A DNA stretch of 64,000 nucleotides from an uncultured Lachnospiraceae bacterium (GCA_947165275.1 CAMUZQ010000001.1:1-64000); one strand, 5' to 3'; positions 25,748 through 35,129 are shown, numbered from the stretch's first letter. Translations and numbers: made by a program. The notes: generated from the sequence alone by a model not told the origin.

Positions 25748-28700
25748 ATGATCACATTAAACAACAGAAAATTATGTGAAAACTGTTTTTCGGAAACCAC
25801 TGTGGAGCCATGCCCTCACTGCGGTTTTACCAAGAGTGCATACAGGCATGATCCGGTCACTCTTGCAGTAGGAAGCGTTCTTAACCAGCGCTACATGATC
25901 GGCGGAGTCATCGGAAAGGGCGGCTTCGGTATCACATATCTTGCCTATGATCTTAAGCTTGATGCGAGACTTGCGGTCAAGGAATACTATCCGATGGGGC
26001 TTGCGATACGTAATCCCGGAAGTACTCTCGTGTCCGTATCCAACGAGGAATCAGAGCAGTCCTTCAGGACCGGCGCGGAGAAATTTTACAGTGAAGCAAA
26101 GATGGTTGCCAGATTTAACGGCAATCCGAATATAGTGAGTGTCCATGACTTCTTCTATGAAAATGACACGGTATATTTCACCATGGGCTATCTGCAGGGA
26201 GAGACACTCAAGTCCTATCTGAAGAGAAAGAAGATCACGGAGGGACAGGCTGTATGTGTTTTTAATGCTATCGCAAATGCCCTTATGGCTTCTCACAGCC
26301 TCAGTATACTTCATAGAGATATATCTCCGGACAATATAATGCTTTGTGACGACGGGACCATCAGACTTCTTGATTTCGGAGCGGCAAGGCAGGTCATGGC
26401 AGAGCAGTCGCAGAGCCTTTCCGTAATACTGAAACAGGGGTTTGCGCCGCTGGAACAGTATCAGAAGAAGGGGAAGCAGGGACCCTGGACAGATATTTAT
26501 GCTCTCGGGGCAACGGTCTATACTGCACTGACAGGGGATATGCTTAATGACCCCATGACCAGGCTGGAGGATGATTCGGAGTTTACTGCAAATAAATACG
26601 GGATATCCGATCCTCTTTGGAATATCATACAAAAGTGTACACAGCTGAAGATCCAGGACAGATATCAGGATATTCCCGAATTGAAGCGGGATCTTAATTC
26701 TGCAGGCATCGAGAGTGAGGGCTTTTCCGATATAGAGGAGGAGATAACAGATCTGCTCAGAGGCAGGAATTCAAAGGGGGCGGGAAATACGTCGGGCTCC
26801 GGTAACATGCCGAATTATGCTCCGGCATCAGATCCGAATGCAACCATGCTCCTGGGCGGAAACGAATCTCAAAACAGAACAATGTCCATGGATCCGAATG
26901 CTACGGTATATCTCGGAGCTTCGGAGGGAGGATCGTCGAATGAGACTGTAGCCATGTCACCTGAGGAGGCGGCTGCATATACAGCCGGACTTCAGTCTCC
27001 TGCGCAGGGAGGAGCTGCAGGTGTTCCGCAGCAGCCGGCAGCAGGCAGGTTCACCGGAGCGCAGCAGCCGGTCACAGGCGGGTTCACCGGAGCGCAGCAG
27101 CCGGCAGCAGGCGGCTACACCGGGGCACAGCAGCCGGTAACTGGCGGGTTCACCGGACCGCAGCAGCCGGTAACAGGCGGGTTCACCGGGCCGCAGCAGC
27201 CGGTCACAGGCGGGTTCACCGGGGCACAGCAGCCGGCAGCAGGCGGCTACACCGGGCCGCAGCAGCCAGGCCAGCGGCAGAAAACAGCTCCGGCTCCACG
27301 AAAGGGTGTGCCTTTGCCTGTTATCATCATCGCATGTCTGCTGGCAATGTTTATCATAAGTACGATCATTGTCGCGGTTGTCCTAAGGGTTCTGACTAAG
27401 GAAGACCCTGGCGATGAAGGAAGCACAGAACCTACCGGGGAAACCGTAAGTGCGGATACGGGTTCAGACGGCAGTACGGAGGTGCTCGAAAGTCTGGGCC
27501 TTGAAGGGATCGAAACCTATATAGATGATACTTATAAATACAGTATCAGCTATCCGTCCGGTTATACGGTCTTCGACGCGGATGATAATGCTGTTGAGAT
27601 CGTAAATGATGAGGGGACGCTGCATGTTGCCGTACGTTATATGGACCGCTACATAGACGGTTCCATACTCTATGATGCTCAGGATTTTTCAAATATGGTA
27701 AATGTGCGCCCTGATAATCTCCTGCCGGTTTCAGGCTCGGGAAGCACTCCCGAGGTCAAGACTGCAGACAAAGGCGATATAGGCGGACAGAAGGATATAA
27801 GCCATTTCGGGTATGAGTACGAGGATAATGATGGTAATGTCTGGGTTGGCAATGTATATGTCTTTGATTCTTTGGGACAGTACGGATGCTATGTCCTCTA
27901 TACTCTGGAAAACGATAAAGCGGATGACTATGATGGCCTTATGGATATTGCGGTTGGCTGTGCAGATTCCTTCAGGATAGATGCTGCATATGATCCGGAG
28001 GAGATAGATATTTATACCTTTGATGATCTTGGTGTAAAGCTTTCCGTGAGGGACGGAATAGAGGCATATACGAGTGATGATGACGAACTGGAAGCGATCC
28101 ATGTCAGATTTGTCAATGGTGACAATAACAGAAATGCCTATGTCATACCGGCTGATTCATACGGAACAGAGTATGCCGATATGCTGACAGGCGCTACTTC
28201 GGCCTTAAATGACGTGAGTATGGAGATCGTCTCGGATATGATACCTCTGGATTTCGGGGAGTATAAAGGCTACTGGGTGGATATGATATGCAATCCGGAC
28301 AGTGACAATGAGGAGGGTAAGATATACGCTTTCCAGACCAACCTGGGTTCCGATGCAAAGTATCAGTCCTACGTGGTCATAGGTTCAGCAGCTGATGATG
28401 ATCAGCTCAGGGATATAGTCGGAGGATTCAGATTTGAAGGAGCCACAACCTATGATAATGCAGGAGTGGATACCAGTGAGACCGTATCCATATCGGAAGG
28501 GACCTCGGGCGGAGATAATGTTGATGATTTCCTTGATGATTACTCAACTGAGATAAGCAAGTCCGACTATATCTTCCCGGAAACGGACAGCAGGGAGATG
28601 TCAAACAGTGATGTAAAGAGCTTCCTGAGCGGATATCTGGAGAGCAATAATGCGAAGGATATGTCTGAATCCGAAAAACGCGTATTGTGTGCGAGGGCCC

Positions 28701-28912
28701 TCTGTTATGCGAGAAATGAGATATATGCGCGTCACGGATATATATTCAATTCCAGCGAATTGAGGGATCTGTTTAACAGTATGGACTGGTATGACGGTGA
28801 GATCCCTTCGGACAGATTTGACAGTAATGTATTCAGTCCGGTGGAGAAGCATAATATTGAGTTTTTGAAAGCGAAAATGGAAGAGTACGGCGGATATCAG
28901 CCGGCGAAATAG
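25748..28912 (+). CDS. Zinc-ribbon transmembrane Ser/Thr kinase with 11-residue repeats and YARHG domain
   Basis: A 1054-residue paralogue of the kinase at 8127-10580, near-identical through the zinc ribbon (C10, C13, C22, C25) and kinase domain (GKGGFGITY; ILHRDISPDN; LLDFGAARQV; DIYALGATVY). The linker carries DPNATMLLG, DPNATVYLG and NETVAMSPEEA, the same threonine motif seen in the paralogue. Residues about 428-507 are seven copies of an 11-residue QQP-x2-G-x-FTG-type repeat. The membrane helix is at about 522-545. The ectodomain has two domains related to those of the first kinase (YKYSISYPSGY start) and ends in a YARHG domain (YARNEIYARHGYIF). It lies eleven bases before a PP2C gene, giving a kinase/phosphatase pair. 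Confidence 0.94.
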   Translation: MITLNNRKLCENCFSETTVEPCPHCGFTKSAYRHDPVTLAVGSVLNQRYMIGGVIGKGGFGITYLAYDLKLDARLAVKEYYPMGLAIRNPGSTLVSVSNEESEQSFRTGAEKFYSEAKMVARFNGNPNIVSVHDFFYENDTVYFTMGYLQGETLKSYLKRKKITEGQAVCVFNAIANALMASHSLSILHRDISPDNIMLCDDGTIRLLDFGAARQVMAEQSQSLSVILKQGFAPLEQYQKKGKQGPWTDIYALGATVYTALTGDMLNDPMTRLEDDSEFTANKYGISDPLWNIIQKCTQLKIQDRYQDIPELKRDLNSAGIESEGFSDIEEEITDLLRGRNSKGAGNTSGSGNMPNYAPASDPNATMLLGGNESQNRTMSMDPNATVYLGASEGGSSNETVAMSPEEAAAYTAGLQSPAQGGAAGVPQQPAAGRFTGAQQPVTGGFTGAQQPAAGGYTGAQQPVTGGFTGPQQPVTGGFTGPQQPVTGGFTGAQQPAAGGYTGPQQPGQRQKTAPAPRKGVPLPVIIIACLLAMFIISTIIVAVVLRVLTKEDPGDEGSTEPTGETVSADTGSDGSTEVLESLGLEGIETYIDDTYKYSISYPSGYTVFDADDNAVEIVNDEGTLHVAVRYMDRYIDGSILYDAQDFSNMVNVRPDNLLPVSGSGSTPEVKTADKGDIGGQKDISHFGYEYEDNDGNVWVGNVYVFDSLGQYGCYVLYTLENDKADDYDGLMDIAVGCADSFRIDAAYDPEEIDIYTFDDLGVKLSVRDGIEAYTSDDDELEAIHVRFVNGDNNRNAYVIPADSYGTEYADMLTGATSALNDVSMEIVSDMIPLDFGEYKGYWVDMICNPDSDNEEGKIYAFQTNLGSDAKYQSYVVIGSAADDDQLRDIVGGFRFEGATTYDNAGVDTSETVSISEGTSGGDNVDDFLDDYSTEISKSDYIFPETDSREMSNSDVKSFLSGYLESNNAKDMSESEKRVLCARALCYARNEIYARHGYIFNSSELRDLFNSMDWYDGEIPSDRFDSNVFSPVEKHNIEFLKAKMEEYGGYQPAK
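27029..27268 (+). repeat. 33-bp in-frame tandem repeat (about 7.3 copies)
   Basis: Seven 33-base units encoding QQP[AV][AT]G[GR][FY]TG[AP], plus a partial QQP, sit in the cytoplasmic linker just before the membrane helix of the kinase. Units alternate between two forms (QQPAAGGYTG and QQPVTGGFTG), indicating expansion by recombination. Copy number may vary between strains. Confidence 0.9.
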
Positions 28913-28922
28913 AGGGATATGC

Positions 28923-29954
28923 ATGGATACCGTATATTACACTAATAAGGGCGGCAGAGAGGTAAACGAGGACTCTCTTTTCATGACCGACGGGGCCTAT
29001 GTCGTATGTGACGGGCTTGGCGGTCATGCAAGCGGAGAGGTCGCATCCAATTGTGCGGTGAAGGTTTTGTCTGAGCTGTGCGCAAACGATCCTCCATATA
29101 ATCCGGAGCTTATCAATACCTTTTATCTGAGGGCGAATCAGGCGGTGATCGCTCTGAGTGAACAGGCTCTTACGACGATAGTCGGAGGCTTCGTGAGAAA
29201 TGGTATCCTGTATTACCAGAGCGTTGGAGACAGCAGGTTTTATTACTTCAGAAACGGGAAGAAATTTGCACAGTCCAAGGATGATTCCGTATGCCAGGCT
29301 GCAGTCGATCTGGGCTCCATGGACTATGAAGACATACGGACCAGCGAGGACAGATCCAGACTCTTAAAGGTTCTCGGAAATGATCCCGCGCTTAAGATCA
29401 TGCGTCAGTATGAACCGGTCAGAATGCAGAAGGGGGATGCTTTTCTTGTATGCTCGGACGGCTTCTGGGAGCATGTGCTTGACAATGAGATGGAGGAGAC
29501 GCTCGTCCGGTCTGCAGATGCCGAAGAATGGCTCAATCTCATGCTCAAGATCCAGTATTCACGTGCCGGAAACCGTGATGATAATTATACCGTGATATGC
29601 TGTATTGTCGAGGATACGGATGTTGGAGATGCGTCAGCCGGTGACGGGGCAGGACCCCGTGCAGAGGCAGCGGTATCCGGACCGCATAAGGCGGGGATCA
29701 TAGAGAGTGCCCTTTCCGGGTCTGCAGAGGTTCAAAAAAAAGATCAGGCAGATGAGGTCCATACAGAGCAGCTCGATACCGTACAGGATACAGCTGAGAA
29801 AAAGCCGGCTGAGAGCATGTTCAGACGTTATAATGATAATGAAAATGTAACTGTTTCATATGATGATGCAGCTGATGAAGAGTATTATGATGACGGGTAC
29901 GAGGATGAAAAGCCTGAAAAAAAGGGCTTTTTTGCAAGACTCTTCGGAAGATGA
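28923..29954 (+). CDS. PP2C-family protein Ser/Thr phosphatase with acidic tail
   Basis: A 343-residue cytoplasmic phosphatase. All metal-binding motifs of PP2C are present: VNEDS (D17), VCDGLGGHASGE (D30, G31), SVGDSRFYYF, CSDGFWEHV (~D179) and RDDNYTVI (~219). The catalytic domain ends near 230. The remaining 110 residues are low-complexity and acidic (DDAADEEYYDDGYEDEK), closing with the basic-hydrophobic KKGFFARLFGR. It lies eleven bases after the kinase stop and presumably reverses the phosphorylation made by one or both kinases. The tail may mediate membrane or partner binding; this is inference. Confidence 0.93.
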   Translation: MDTVYYTNKGGREVNEDSLFMTDGAYVVCDGLGGHASGEVASNCAVKVLSELCANDPPYNPELINTFYLRANQAVIALSEQALTTIVGGFVRNGILYYQSVGDSRFYYFRNGKKFAQSKDDSVCQAAVDLGSMDYEDIRTSEDRSRLLKVLGNDPALKIMRQYEPVRMQKGDAFLVCSDGFWEHVLDNEMEETLVRSADAEEWLNLMLKIQYSRAGNRDDNYTVICCIVEDTDVGDASAGDGAGPRAEAAVSGPHKAGIIESALSGSAEVQKKDQADEVHTEQLDTVQDTAEKKPAESMFRRYNDNENVTVSYDDAADEEYYDDGYEDEKPEKKGFFARLFGR

Positions 29955-29960
29955 GATCAT

Positions 29961-30173
29961 ATGAATAAATATCTCTGGTGCTGGATATTCACGTCGATCC
30001 TGTTTCTGATCTGGAGCCTTGGAAGTGTTGCCGCTTCCAGAAATAATAACATCGGATTCATACATACCTGGCTGGGGACGGTCTATCTTATTCTCGGGAT
30101 CCTCCTTATCCTCATAGAAATCGCTTTCTGGATCAGAGGGATGAAGAAAATGATGGAGGAACAGGGACCGTGA
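29961..30173 (+). CDS. Small two-span membrane protein (70 aa)
   Basis: Six bases after the PP2C stop. The product has two hydrophobic helices (about 4-25 and 32-57) and a short basic C-terminus (IRGMKKMMEEQ). The binding site is a modest GGAAG, so coupling with PP2C is likely. No family is recognised. It closes the phosphorylation operon. Confidence 0.65.
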   Translation: MNKYLWCWIFTSILFLIWSLGSVAASRNNNIGFIHTWLGTVYLILGILLILIEIAFWIRGMKKMMEEQGP

Positions 30174-30240
30174 TTATGAGAAAGGTAAATAAATATAAGG
30201 AGTCATATATAAAACCAGACTTTATAGAGGAGATACTGAT

Positions 30241-31521
30241 ATGAAAGCTGTGATTTCAAGGATCATGCAAAAGACAGGTATCATTTTTTCCGCGGCATTA
30301 GCCGCATTCTTTTTGACAGCCTGCGGTGCAGACTCAAAGGATACGGTAAAGATCGGATATATCAATCCGACTACCGGTCCGCTTGCGGGAAACGGAGAAG
30401 GCTGCGACTGGGTGGTAGAGCAGATGGAGGAGTATCTGAAGGATAATCCGATAAAGGTTAACGGAGAGCAGAAGGACTGCCGGATCATTGTATATGATTC
30501 GGAGAGTGATGCAAATAAGTGCTCTGAGCTTACCCAGAAGCTTATAGAAGAGGATAATGTGGACATGGTGATCGCTATCCAGACTCCGAATACCGTGATC
30601 CCCGTGGCCGAGGTGGCGGAGCGGTATGAGATACCCTGTATAGCCACACAGTCGCCCATTGATTCGCTTGCCGGCGCAAGGGATGAATTTAACTGGACCT
30701 TCTGTTCGTTCTACACGCTTGATGATGTATATGAATCCCAAAGAGCCCTGTGGACAGCAGCAGGCTGCGGAGTCGGGAGCGGAGCGAAGGTAGGCCTTTT
30801 ATTCGCCAATGATGCAGATGGCACAGCCTGGCATGAGCTGTTTACCAAAAGACTTTCGGAGGATGGCTATGTGGTCGTGGATCCGGGGCAGTATCCGTCG
30901 GGGACCACTGATTTCACAAGCCTTGCAAATGAATTTAAATCCGAGGATATAGATATCATAGCCGGAACAAACATACCGCCGGATTTCATGAATGCCTATA
31001 ATGCCATCATAAGCGCGGGAGTTGAAGTAAAAGGGGTAACAATGGGAAAATGCTGCCTGCTTCAAAGCGATGTGGAGGCTTTGGGAGAGCTTGCGGACGG
31101 TATAATGACCCAGGTCTGGTGGGCGCCCACCAACCCGTACTCCTCTGCGCTTACCGGGATATCCTCCGCGGAGATAGACAAGGAATATGCGGCTGATCAT
31201 GACGGACGGACCATGCCCCAGCCTGCAGCATATGCATATGAGGCATTGGAGCTGGCAGTTCAGACATTTAATTCGACAAAATCGCTTGACAAAGAGGATG
31301 TACGTGAAGCATTAAGAAATCTGGAGACTGACACTATAATAGGTCATGTAAAGTATGATCAGAAGATGAAGGGGCTTAATTTCAGCAGAACAGTGCTCTG
31401 CGGAGGCCAGTGGCAGAGAGAGAACGGGGAGCTCAAGCTCAGGATAATAGACAATTCCCTTCATCCCGAAATACCGCTTACGGGAGAATATCAGTCCGGA
31501 AATGCCACAAACAAAGACTGA
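30241..31521 (+). CDS. ABC transporter substrate-binding lipoprotein (branched-chain amino acid/urea type)
   Basis: A 426-residue type I periplasmic-binding-protein-like lipoprotein. The lipobox is LTAC, with the cysteine near residue 29. The mature protein begins VKIGYINPTTGPLAGNGEG, the usual LivJ/UrtA opening, and contains VDMVIAIQTPNTVIPVAEVAERYEIPCI. It is first in an operon with two LivG/LivF ATPases and LivH/LivM permeases. Two unusual Cys-rich spots (AAGCGVGSG and GKCCLLQSD) are present. The ligand could be an amino acid, urea, amide or another small polar molecule. The leader has TTTATAGAGGAG, as in several genes of the window. Confidence 0.88.
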   Translation: MKAVISRIMQKTGIIFSAALAAFFLTACGADSKDTVKIGYINPTTGPLAGNGEGCDWVVEQMEEYLKDNPIKVNGEQKDCRIIVYDSESDANKCSELTQKLIEEDNVDMVIAIQTPNTVIPVAEVAERYEIPCIATQSPIDSLAGARDEFNWTFCSFYTLDDVYESQRALWTAAGCGVGSGAKVGLLFANDADGTAWHELFTKRLSEDGYVVVDPGQYPSGTTDFTSLANEFKSEDIDIIAGTNIPPDFMNAYNAIISAGVEVKGVTMGKCCLLQSDVEALGELADGIMTQVWWAPTNPYSSALTGISSAEIDKEYAADHDGRTMPQPAAYAYEALELAVQTFNSTKSLDKEDVREALRNLETDTIIGHVKYDQKMKGLNFSRTVLCGGQWQRENGELKLRIIDNSLHPEIPLTGEYQSGNATNKD

Positions 31522-31524
31522 CCT

Positions 31525-32250
31525 ATGCGATCAGGAGAGATTATTTCATTTGATGATATAAAAGCCGGATACGGGAGAAGCCGTATCCTTAAAGGCCTTT
31601 CTTTCTCGGTAAGAGAAGGAGAGGTTTTTGGCGTTATCGGACCCAACGGCTGCGGCAAGTCGACAATGCTCAATGTGCTTACAGGCACTCTCTGTCCTTC
31701 GTCAGGAAGACTCTTTTACAGGGAGAAGGAGATAAGCGGACTGCCGTCATATAAAAGATGCAGGCTCGGTATAGGCAGGACCTGGCAGATACCCCGTCCT
31801 TTTACAGGGATGACAGTGTATGATAACGTCCTCACCGGAGCAGTACACGGGGCAGGAGAGTCAGTGAAGCAAAGCCGTGAAAAAGCAGAGAAGGTTCTGA
31901 AGGAGACAGGTCTTGCTGATAAAAGCCGCATACCCTCCGGGGAGCTTACCCTGCTTGACAGGAAGCGGCTTGAGCTGGCCAGGGCCATGGCATCCGGACC
32001 GGAGGTCCTTCTGCTTGATGAAGTGGCTGCGGGACTCACAGAGGCTGAGACAAAGGAAATAATGGCTCTCGTAGGCGGACTCAGGGAAAGAAAATATACC
32101 GTCATATGGATAGAGCATAATATAGAGACGATGCTCAAAGCCACAGACCGCCTCATGTGCATGGCTGACGGCCGCAATGTGATATGCGGAGATCCGGGCG
32201 AAGTAATGGGCTCTGAAATAGTAGAGGAGCTGTATCTGGGTAAAGACTGA
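31525..32250 (+). CDS. LivG-type ABC transporter ATPase
   Basis: A 241-residue ATPase. Walker A is GPNGCGKST and Walker B is LLLDEVAAGL. The switch region is IEHNIETML and the family loop RPFTGMTVYDNVLTG. Instead of the usual LSYGQ-type signature it reads SGELTLLDRKRLELARAM, as in many LivG proteins that lack the canonical glycine pair. It begins four bases after the binding-protein stop without a clear ribosome binding site and overlaps the next ATPase by one base. It forms a heterodimer with the LivF-type subunit. Confidence 0.9.
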   Translation: MRSGEIISFDDIKAGYGRSRILKGLSFSVREGEVFGVIGPNGCGKSTMLNVLTGTLCPSSGRLFYREKEISGLPSYKRCRLGIGRTWQIPRPFTGMTVYDNVLTGAVHGAGESVKQSREKAEKVLKETGLADKSRIPSGELTLLDRKRLELARAMASGPEVLLLDEVAAGLTEAETKEIMALVGGLRERKYTVIWIEHNIETMLKATDRLMCMADGRNVICGDPGEVMGSEIVEELYLGKD

Positions 32251-32966
32251 TGACAGATGTATTCAGGATGGAGAATATAAAAGCCGGATATGGGGATTTT
32301 GCCGCCGTGGAGGAGGCAGGCATATCCATACCGGAGGGAGCGATGGTATCGCTTACAGGCACTAACGGTTCGGGCAAGACCACGCTAATGAATGTGGCAG
32401 CGGGGATCATCCGCCCCTCATCGGGGAGGATAATGCTTAACGGGGCTGATATTACGGGCATGGAGCCCGAAAAAAGAGTGAGCGCCGGTCTGACCCTGGT
32501 CCCGCAGGGAGGGCGCTGTTTTGCCAGGATGACAGTGGAAGACAATCTTATTACCGGAAGCTATGACAGAAGGGCAAGGAAAAAAAGCAGGGATCTGCTG
32601 GAAAAGGTCTATGATCTCTTTCCCGGGCTTAAGGACAAACGATTTCAGCCCGCAGGTACGCTGTCAGGAGGCGAGAGGCAGATGACAGCCATAGGCAGAG
32701 CGCTGATGTCGGATCCTTCCGTCATTCTGTTTGATGAGCTTTCACTGGGGCTTGCCCCCCTTGTAGTGAAGAGCATATATGAGCGTCTGAAGGAGCTGAA
32801 TGATAAGGAAAGGATATCGATCCTGCTGGTTGAGCAGGATACGGTCCGTGCAATGAGGATGTCGGATTATTCCTATATAATGCTTAAGGGCAGGATAGTT
32901 CTTGAGGGGAAGCCGGGGGAGCTTTCCGGGGAGAGGATCAGGGAAGCCTATTTCGGGGTGAAGTAA
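32250..32966 (+). CDS. LivF-type ABC transporter ATPase
   Basis: A 238-residue ATPase with canonical motifs: Walker A GTNGSGKTT, Q-loop region LVPQGGRCFARMTVEDNL, signature LSGGERQMTAIGRAL, Walker B ILFDELSLGLAP, switch LVEQD. The stop of the LivG-type gene overlaps its start. Length is typical of LivF. Confidence 0.92.
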   Translation: MTDVFRMENIKAGYGDFAAVEEAGISIPEGAMVSLTGTNGSGKTTLMNVAAGIIRPSSGRIMLNGADITGMEPEKRVSAGLTLVPQGGRCFARMTVEDNLITGSYDRRARKKSRDLLEKVYDLFPGLKDKRFQPAGTLSGGERQMTAIGRALMSDPSVILFDELSLGLAPLVVKSIYERLKELNDKERISILLVEQDTVRAMRMSDYSYIMLKGRIVLEGKPGELSGERIREAYFGVK

Positions 32967-32973
32967 GAGGGTT

Positions 32974-33900
32974 ATGTATATACTGCAGGCTATCGTTAAC
33001 GGAATATTACTGGGCGGGACATATGCCATACTTGGTCTTGGAATGTCTTTGTCGCTTGGCATAGTCAGGCTCACAAATCTTGCACATGGAGAATATATAG
33101 TCCTTGGGGCTTATACCTCAATGCTGCTGCAGGCATGGCTTGGGATCGATCCCTTTCTGTCTCTGGTCATCTCAGTCCCTTTCTTATTCCTGGCAGGTTA
33201 TCTTATACAGAGATTTCTGGTGAATAAGGCAATGAAAAACGGCGAGGAGCCCGCGCTTCTGGTGACCTTCGGGATTTCTGTGATCCTGAAGGATGCGATG
33301 CTCCTTGTTTTCGGGGCTGACGCAAGGCATCTTTCCGCAGATTATGGCAATGTTACGGTAAATCTTGCCGGCCTGGGGATACCTCTCCTGAATATCCTGC
33401 TGCTCATACTTTCCGGCACTTCGATCCTGCTGCTCCATCTTTTCCTGCAAAGAACATATACAGGCAGAGCGATACGGGCTGTTTCTGATGATGCCGGGGC
33501 AGCTTCTCTTTCGGGGATCAATGTGGGAAATACCTTTTCCATAGCAGCGGGTATAGCGGCTGCTACAGCTGCTGCTGCGGGGCTTTGTGCCGGAATGAAA
33601 TGGACCTGGTATCCGAGCAGCGGAGGGAGATACCTTCTGATCGCCTTTGTCATAGTAGTGATAGGAGGTCTTGGAAATGTGGGAGGCACCTTTGCGGCAG
33701 GCATGGTCTTTGGTCTGATCCAGGCAGTGGGCGGAGCAAGTTACGGCATGCTGATAAGCTATGTATTTCTTATTCTGATATTAACACTGCATCCTCATGA
33801 AGCATTTCTCAGATTTTCAGATAAAAGAAGAAAGACCTGCGAAGAAGGGATAATGCAGGAGCCTTCAGTGGCGCGGGAGGATCAAAATGCATCGGAATGA
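32974..33900 (+). CDS. LivH-type permease
   Basis: A 308-residue membrane protein with about eight helices and the LivH start LQAIVNGILLGGTYAILGLGMSL. The motifs RLTNLAHGEYIVLGAY and VVIGGLGNVGGTFAAG are characteristic. A hydrophilic C-terminal tail of about 30 residues overlaps the start of the LivM-type gene by 14 bases. Confidence 0.92.
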   Translation: MYILQAIVNGILLGGTYAILGLGMSLSLGIVRLTNLAHGEYIVLGAYTSMLLQAWLGIDPFLSLVISVPFLFLAGYLIQRFLVNKAMKNGEEPALLVTFGISVILKDAMLLVFGADARHLSADYGNVTVNLAGLGIPLLNILLLILSGTSILLLHLFLQRTYTGRAIRAVSDDAGAASLSGINVGNTFSIAAGIAAATAAAAGLCAGMKWTWYPSSGGRYLLIAFVIVVIGGLGNVGGTFAAGMVFGLIQAVGGASYGMLISYVFLILILTLHPHEAFLRFSDKRRKTCEEGIMQEPSVAREDQNASE

Positions 33901-34834
33901 TCCTCATAAGGGAATCAGGACCGTACTGTATACAGCGGTATTCCTTTTGCTGCTTGCTGCCGGTCTCACGGGATTTCCCGGAAATAATATATTGAGATAC
34001 GGCTTCAGGATCCTCCTTTATATCACGATAGGCGAGATGTGGAATCTTCTGTCAGGCTATGCAGGAATGACGAGTCTGGGACAGCAGGCATTCATCGGCC
34101 TTTCAGGCTATACTCTGGCTGTTGTCACGACCAGATATGGTCTGCCTTATCCTTTGGGGATCCTCCTCGGACTGTTGATAAGCCTTGCGGCTGCATTTCT
34201 GCTTTCGCTTTTTCTGCTAAGGATAGACGGCATGTATTTTGCGATCACGACCTGGGTAGTGGCGGAGGCGCTGGGGACCCTGTTTATGAGCATGACATAC
34301 GTGAACAGGGGAGCGGGAATGACGGTAACAGCAGAGCCCTATCCCAGGATAGGACGGCTCTTCGTAATGGCGCTTCTTTTGTGTTCTCTTTCTCTGGTCC
34401 TTGCAGAGCTCCTCCTGAGATCCGGATACGGTCTGGGGATCATGGCTATGAGAGATGATCCGGAGGCAGCGGAGGCGGCAGGTGTAAATGTAAAGCTTGC
34501 AAAAAGAGCAGTCTATATTTTCGCCGCAGGCGTCACTGCTCTTGCAGGAAGTCTTTTTTTCCTGAATAAAGGGACCATATATCCGGAAAGCGGCTTCGAT
34601 ATCGGCTGGACCATATCCATGGTATTCATAGTTATAATCGGAGGCTCGGGTACTATAGAGGGTCCTGTTATCGGTGCTGTACTGTACGTGCTCCTTTCTG
34701 AATATCTGGCCCGGTATCCGGGCTGGTCAAACATGATCCTGGGCGCGATCGCGATCCTTATGATACTTTTCTGTCCCCGTGGGATAGTCAGATTTTCACC
34801 GCGTCCGAAGGATCATTTGACTAAGGCCCGGTGA
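33887..34834 (+). CDS. LivM-type permease
   Basis: A 315-residue membrane protein with about nine helices. GYAGMTSLGQQAFIGLSGYT and MRDDPEAAEAAGVNVKLAKRAVY are the LivM cytoplasmic signatures, with IGGSGTIEGPVIGA near the end. It is the last transporter gene of the operon. With LivH it forms the membrane channel for whatever ligand the upstream binding protein takes. Confidence 0.92.
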   Translation: MHRNDPHKGIRTVLYTAVFLLLLAAGLTGFPGNNILRYGFRILLYITIGEMWNLLSGYAGMTSLGQQAFIGLSGYTLAVVTTRYGLPYPLGILLGLLISLAAAFLLSLFLLRIDGMYFAITTWVVAEALGTLFMSMTYVNRGAGMTVTAEPYPRIGRLFVMALLLCSLSLVLAELLLRSGYGLGIMAMRDDPEAAEAAGVNVKLAKRAVYIFAAGVTALAGSLFFLNKGTIYPESGFDIGWTISMVFIVIIGGSGTIEGPVIGAVLYVLLSEYLARYPGWSNMILGAIAILMILFCPRGIVRFSPRPKDHLTKAR

Positions 34835-34919
34835 GGTATTATGCTTTGAAGGAAGCGATCACTGACAGCACCTGTCGAAAAGTCTCCGGCGCAGCCCGGA
34901 TCTGATAGAGGAGGAATAT

Positions 34920-35129
34920 ATGCACAGAATAAAAAAGCTCCTGTTTACGATGATGGTCACAGCAATGATATCAGTGATCTGCTCCTGCGGTTCCGACAAG
35001 GCTGCAAGCTCGCAGGGACTCACAGATGCTTTGGAAAAGAAACAGCAGGAAGTTGATACCGCGCTTAAGGAGATGGAGGAAGCTTCGGAAGCTTTGGATA
35101 AAGCAGTGGAGGAGAAGGAGAGCAGATAA
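34920..35129 (+). CDS. Small coiled-coil lipoprotein (69 aa)
   Basis: A short lipoprotein. A basic N-terminus and hydrophobic segment end in the lipobox ICSC (cysteine near 23). The mature part is about 45 residues of Ala/Glu/Lys heptads (LEKKQQEVDTALKEMEEASE), almost certainly a helix or coiled coil, reminiscent in shape of Lpp but without a known family. The start follows ATAGAGGAGG. It lies between the Liv-type operon and fucU and may belong to either. Confidence 0.7.
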   Translation: MHRIKKLLFTMMVTAMISVICSCGSDKAASSQGLTDALEKKQQEVDTALKEMEEASEALDKAVEEKESR

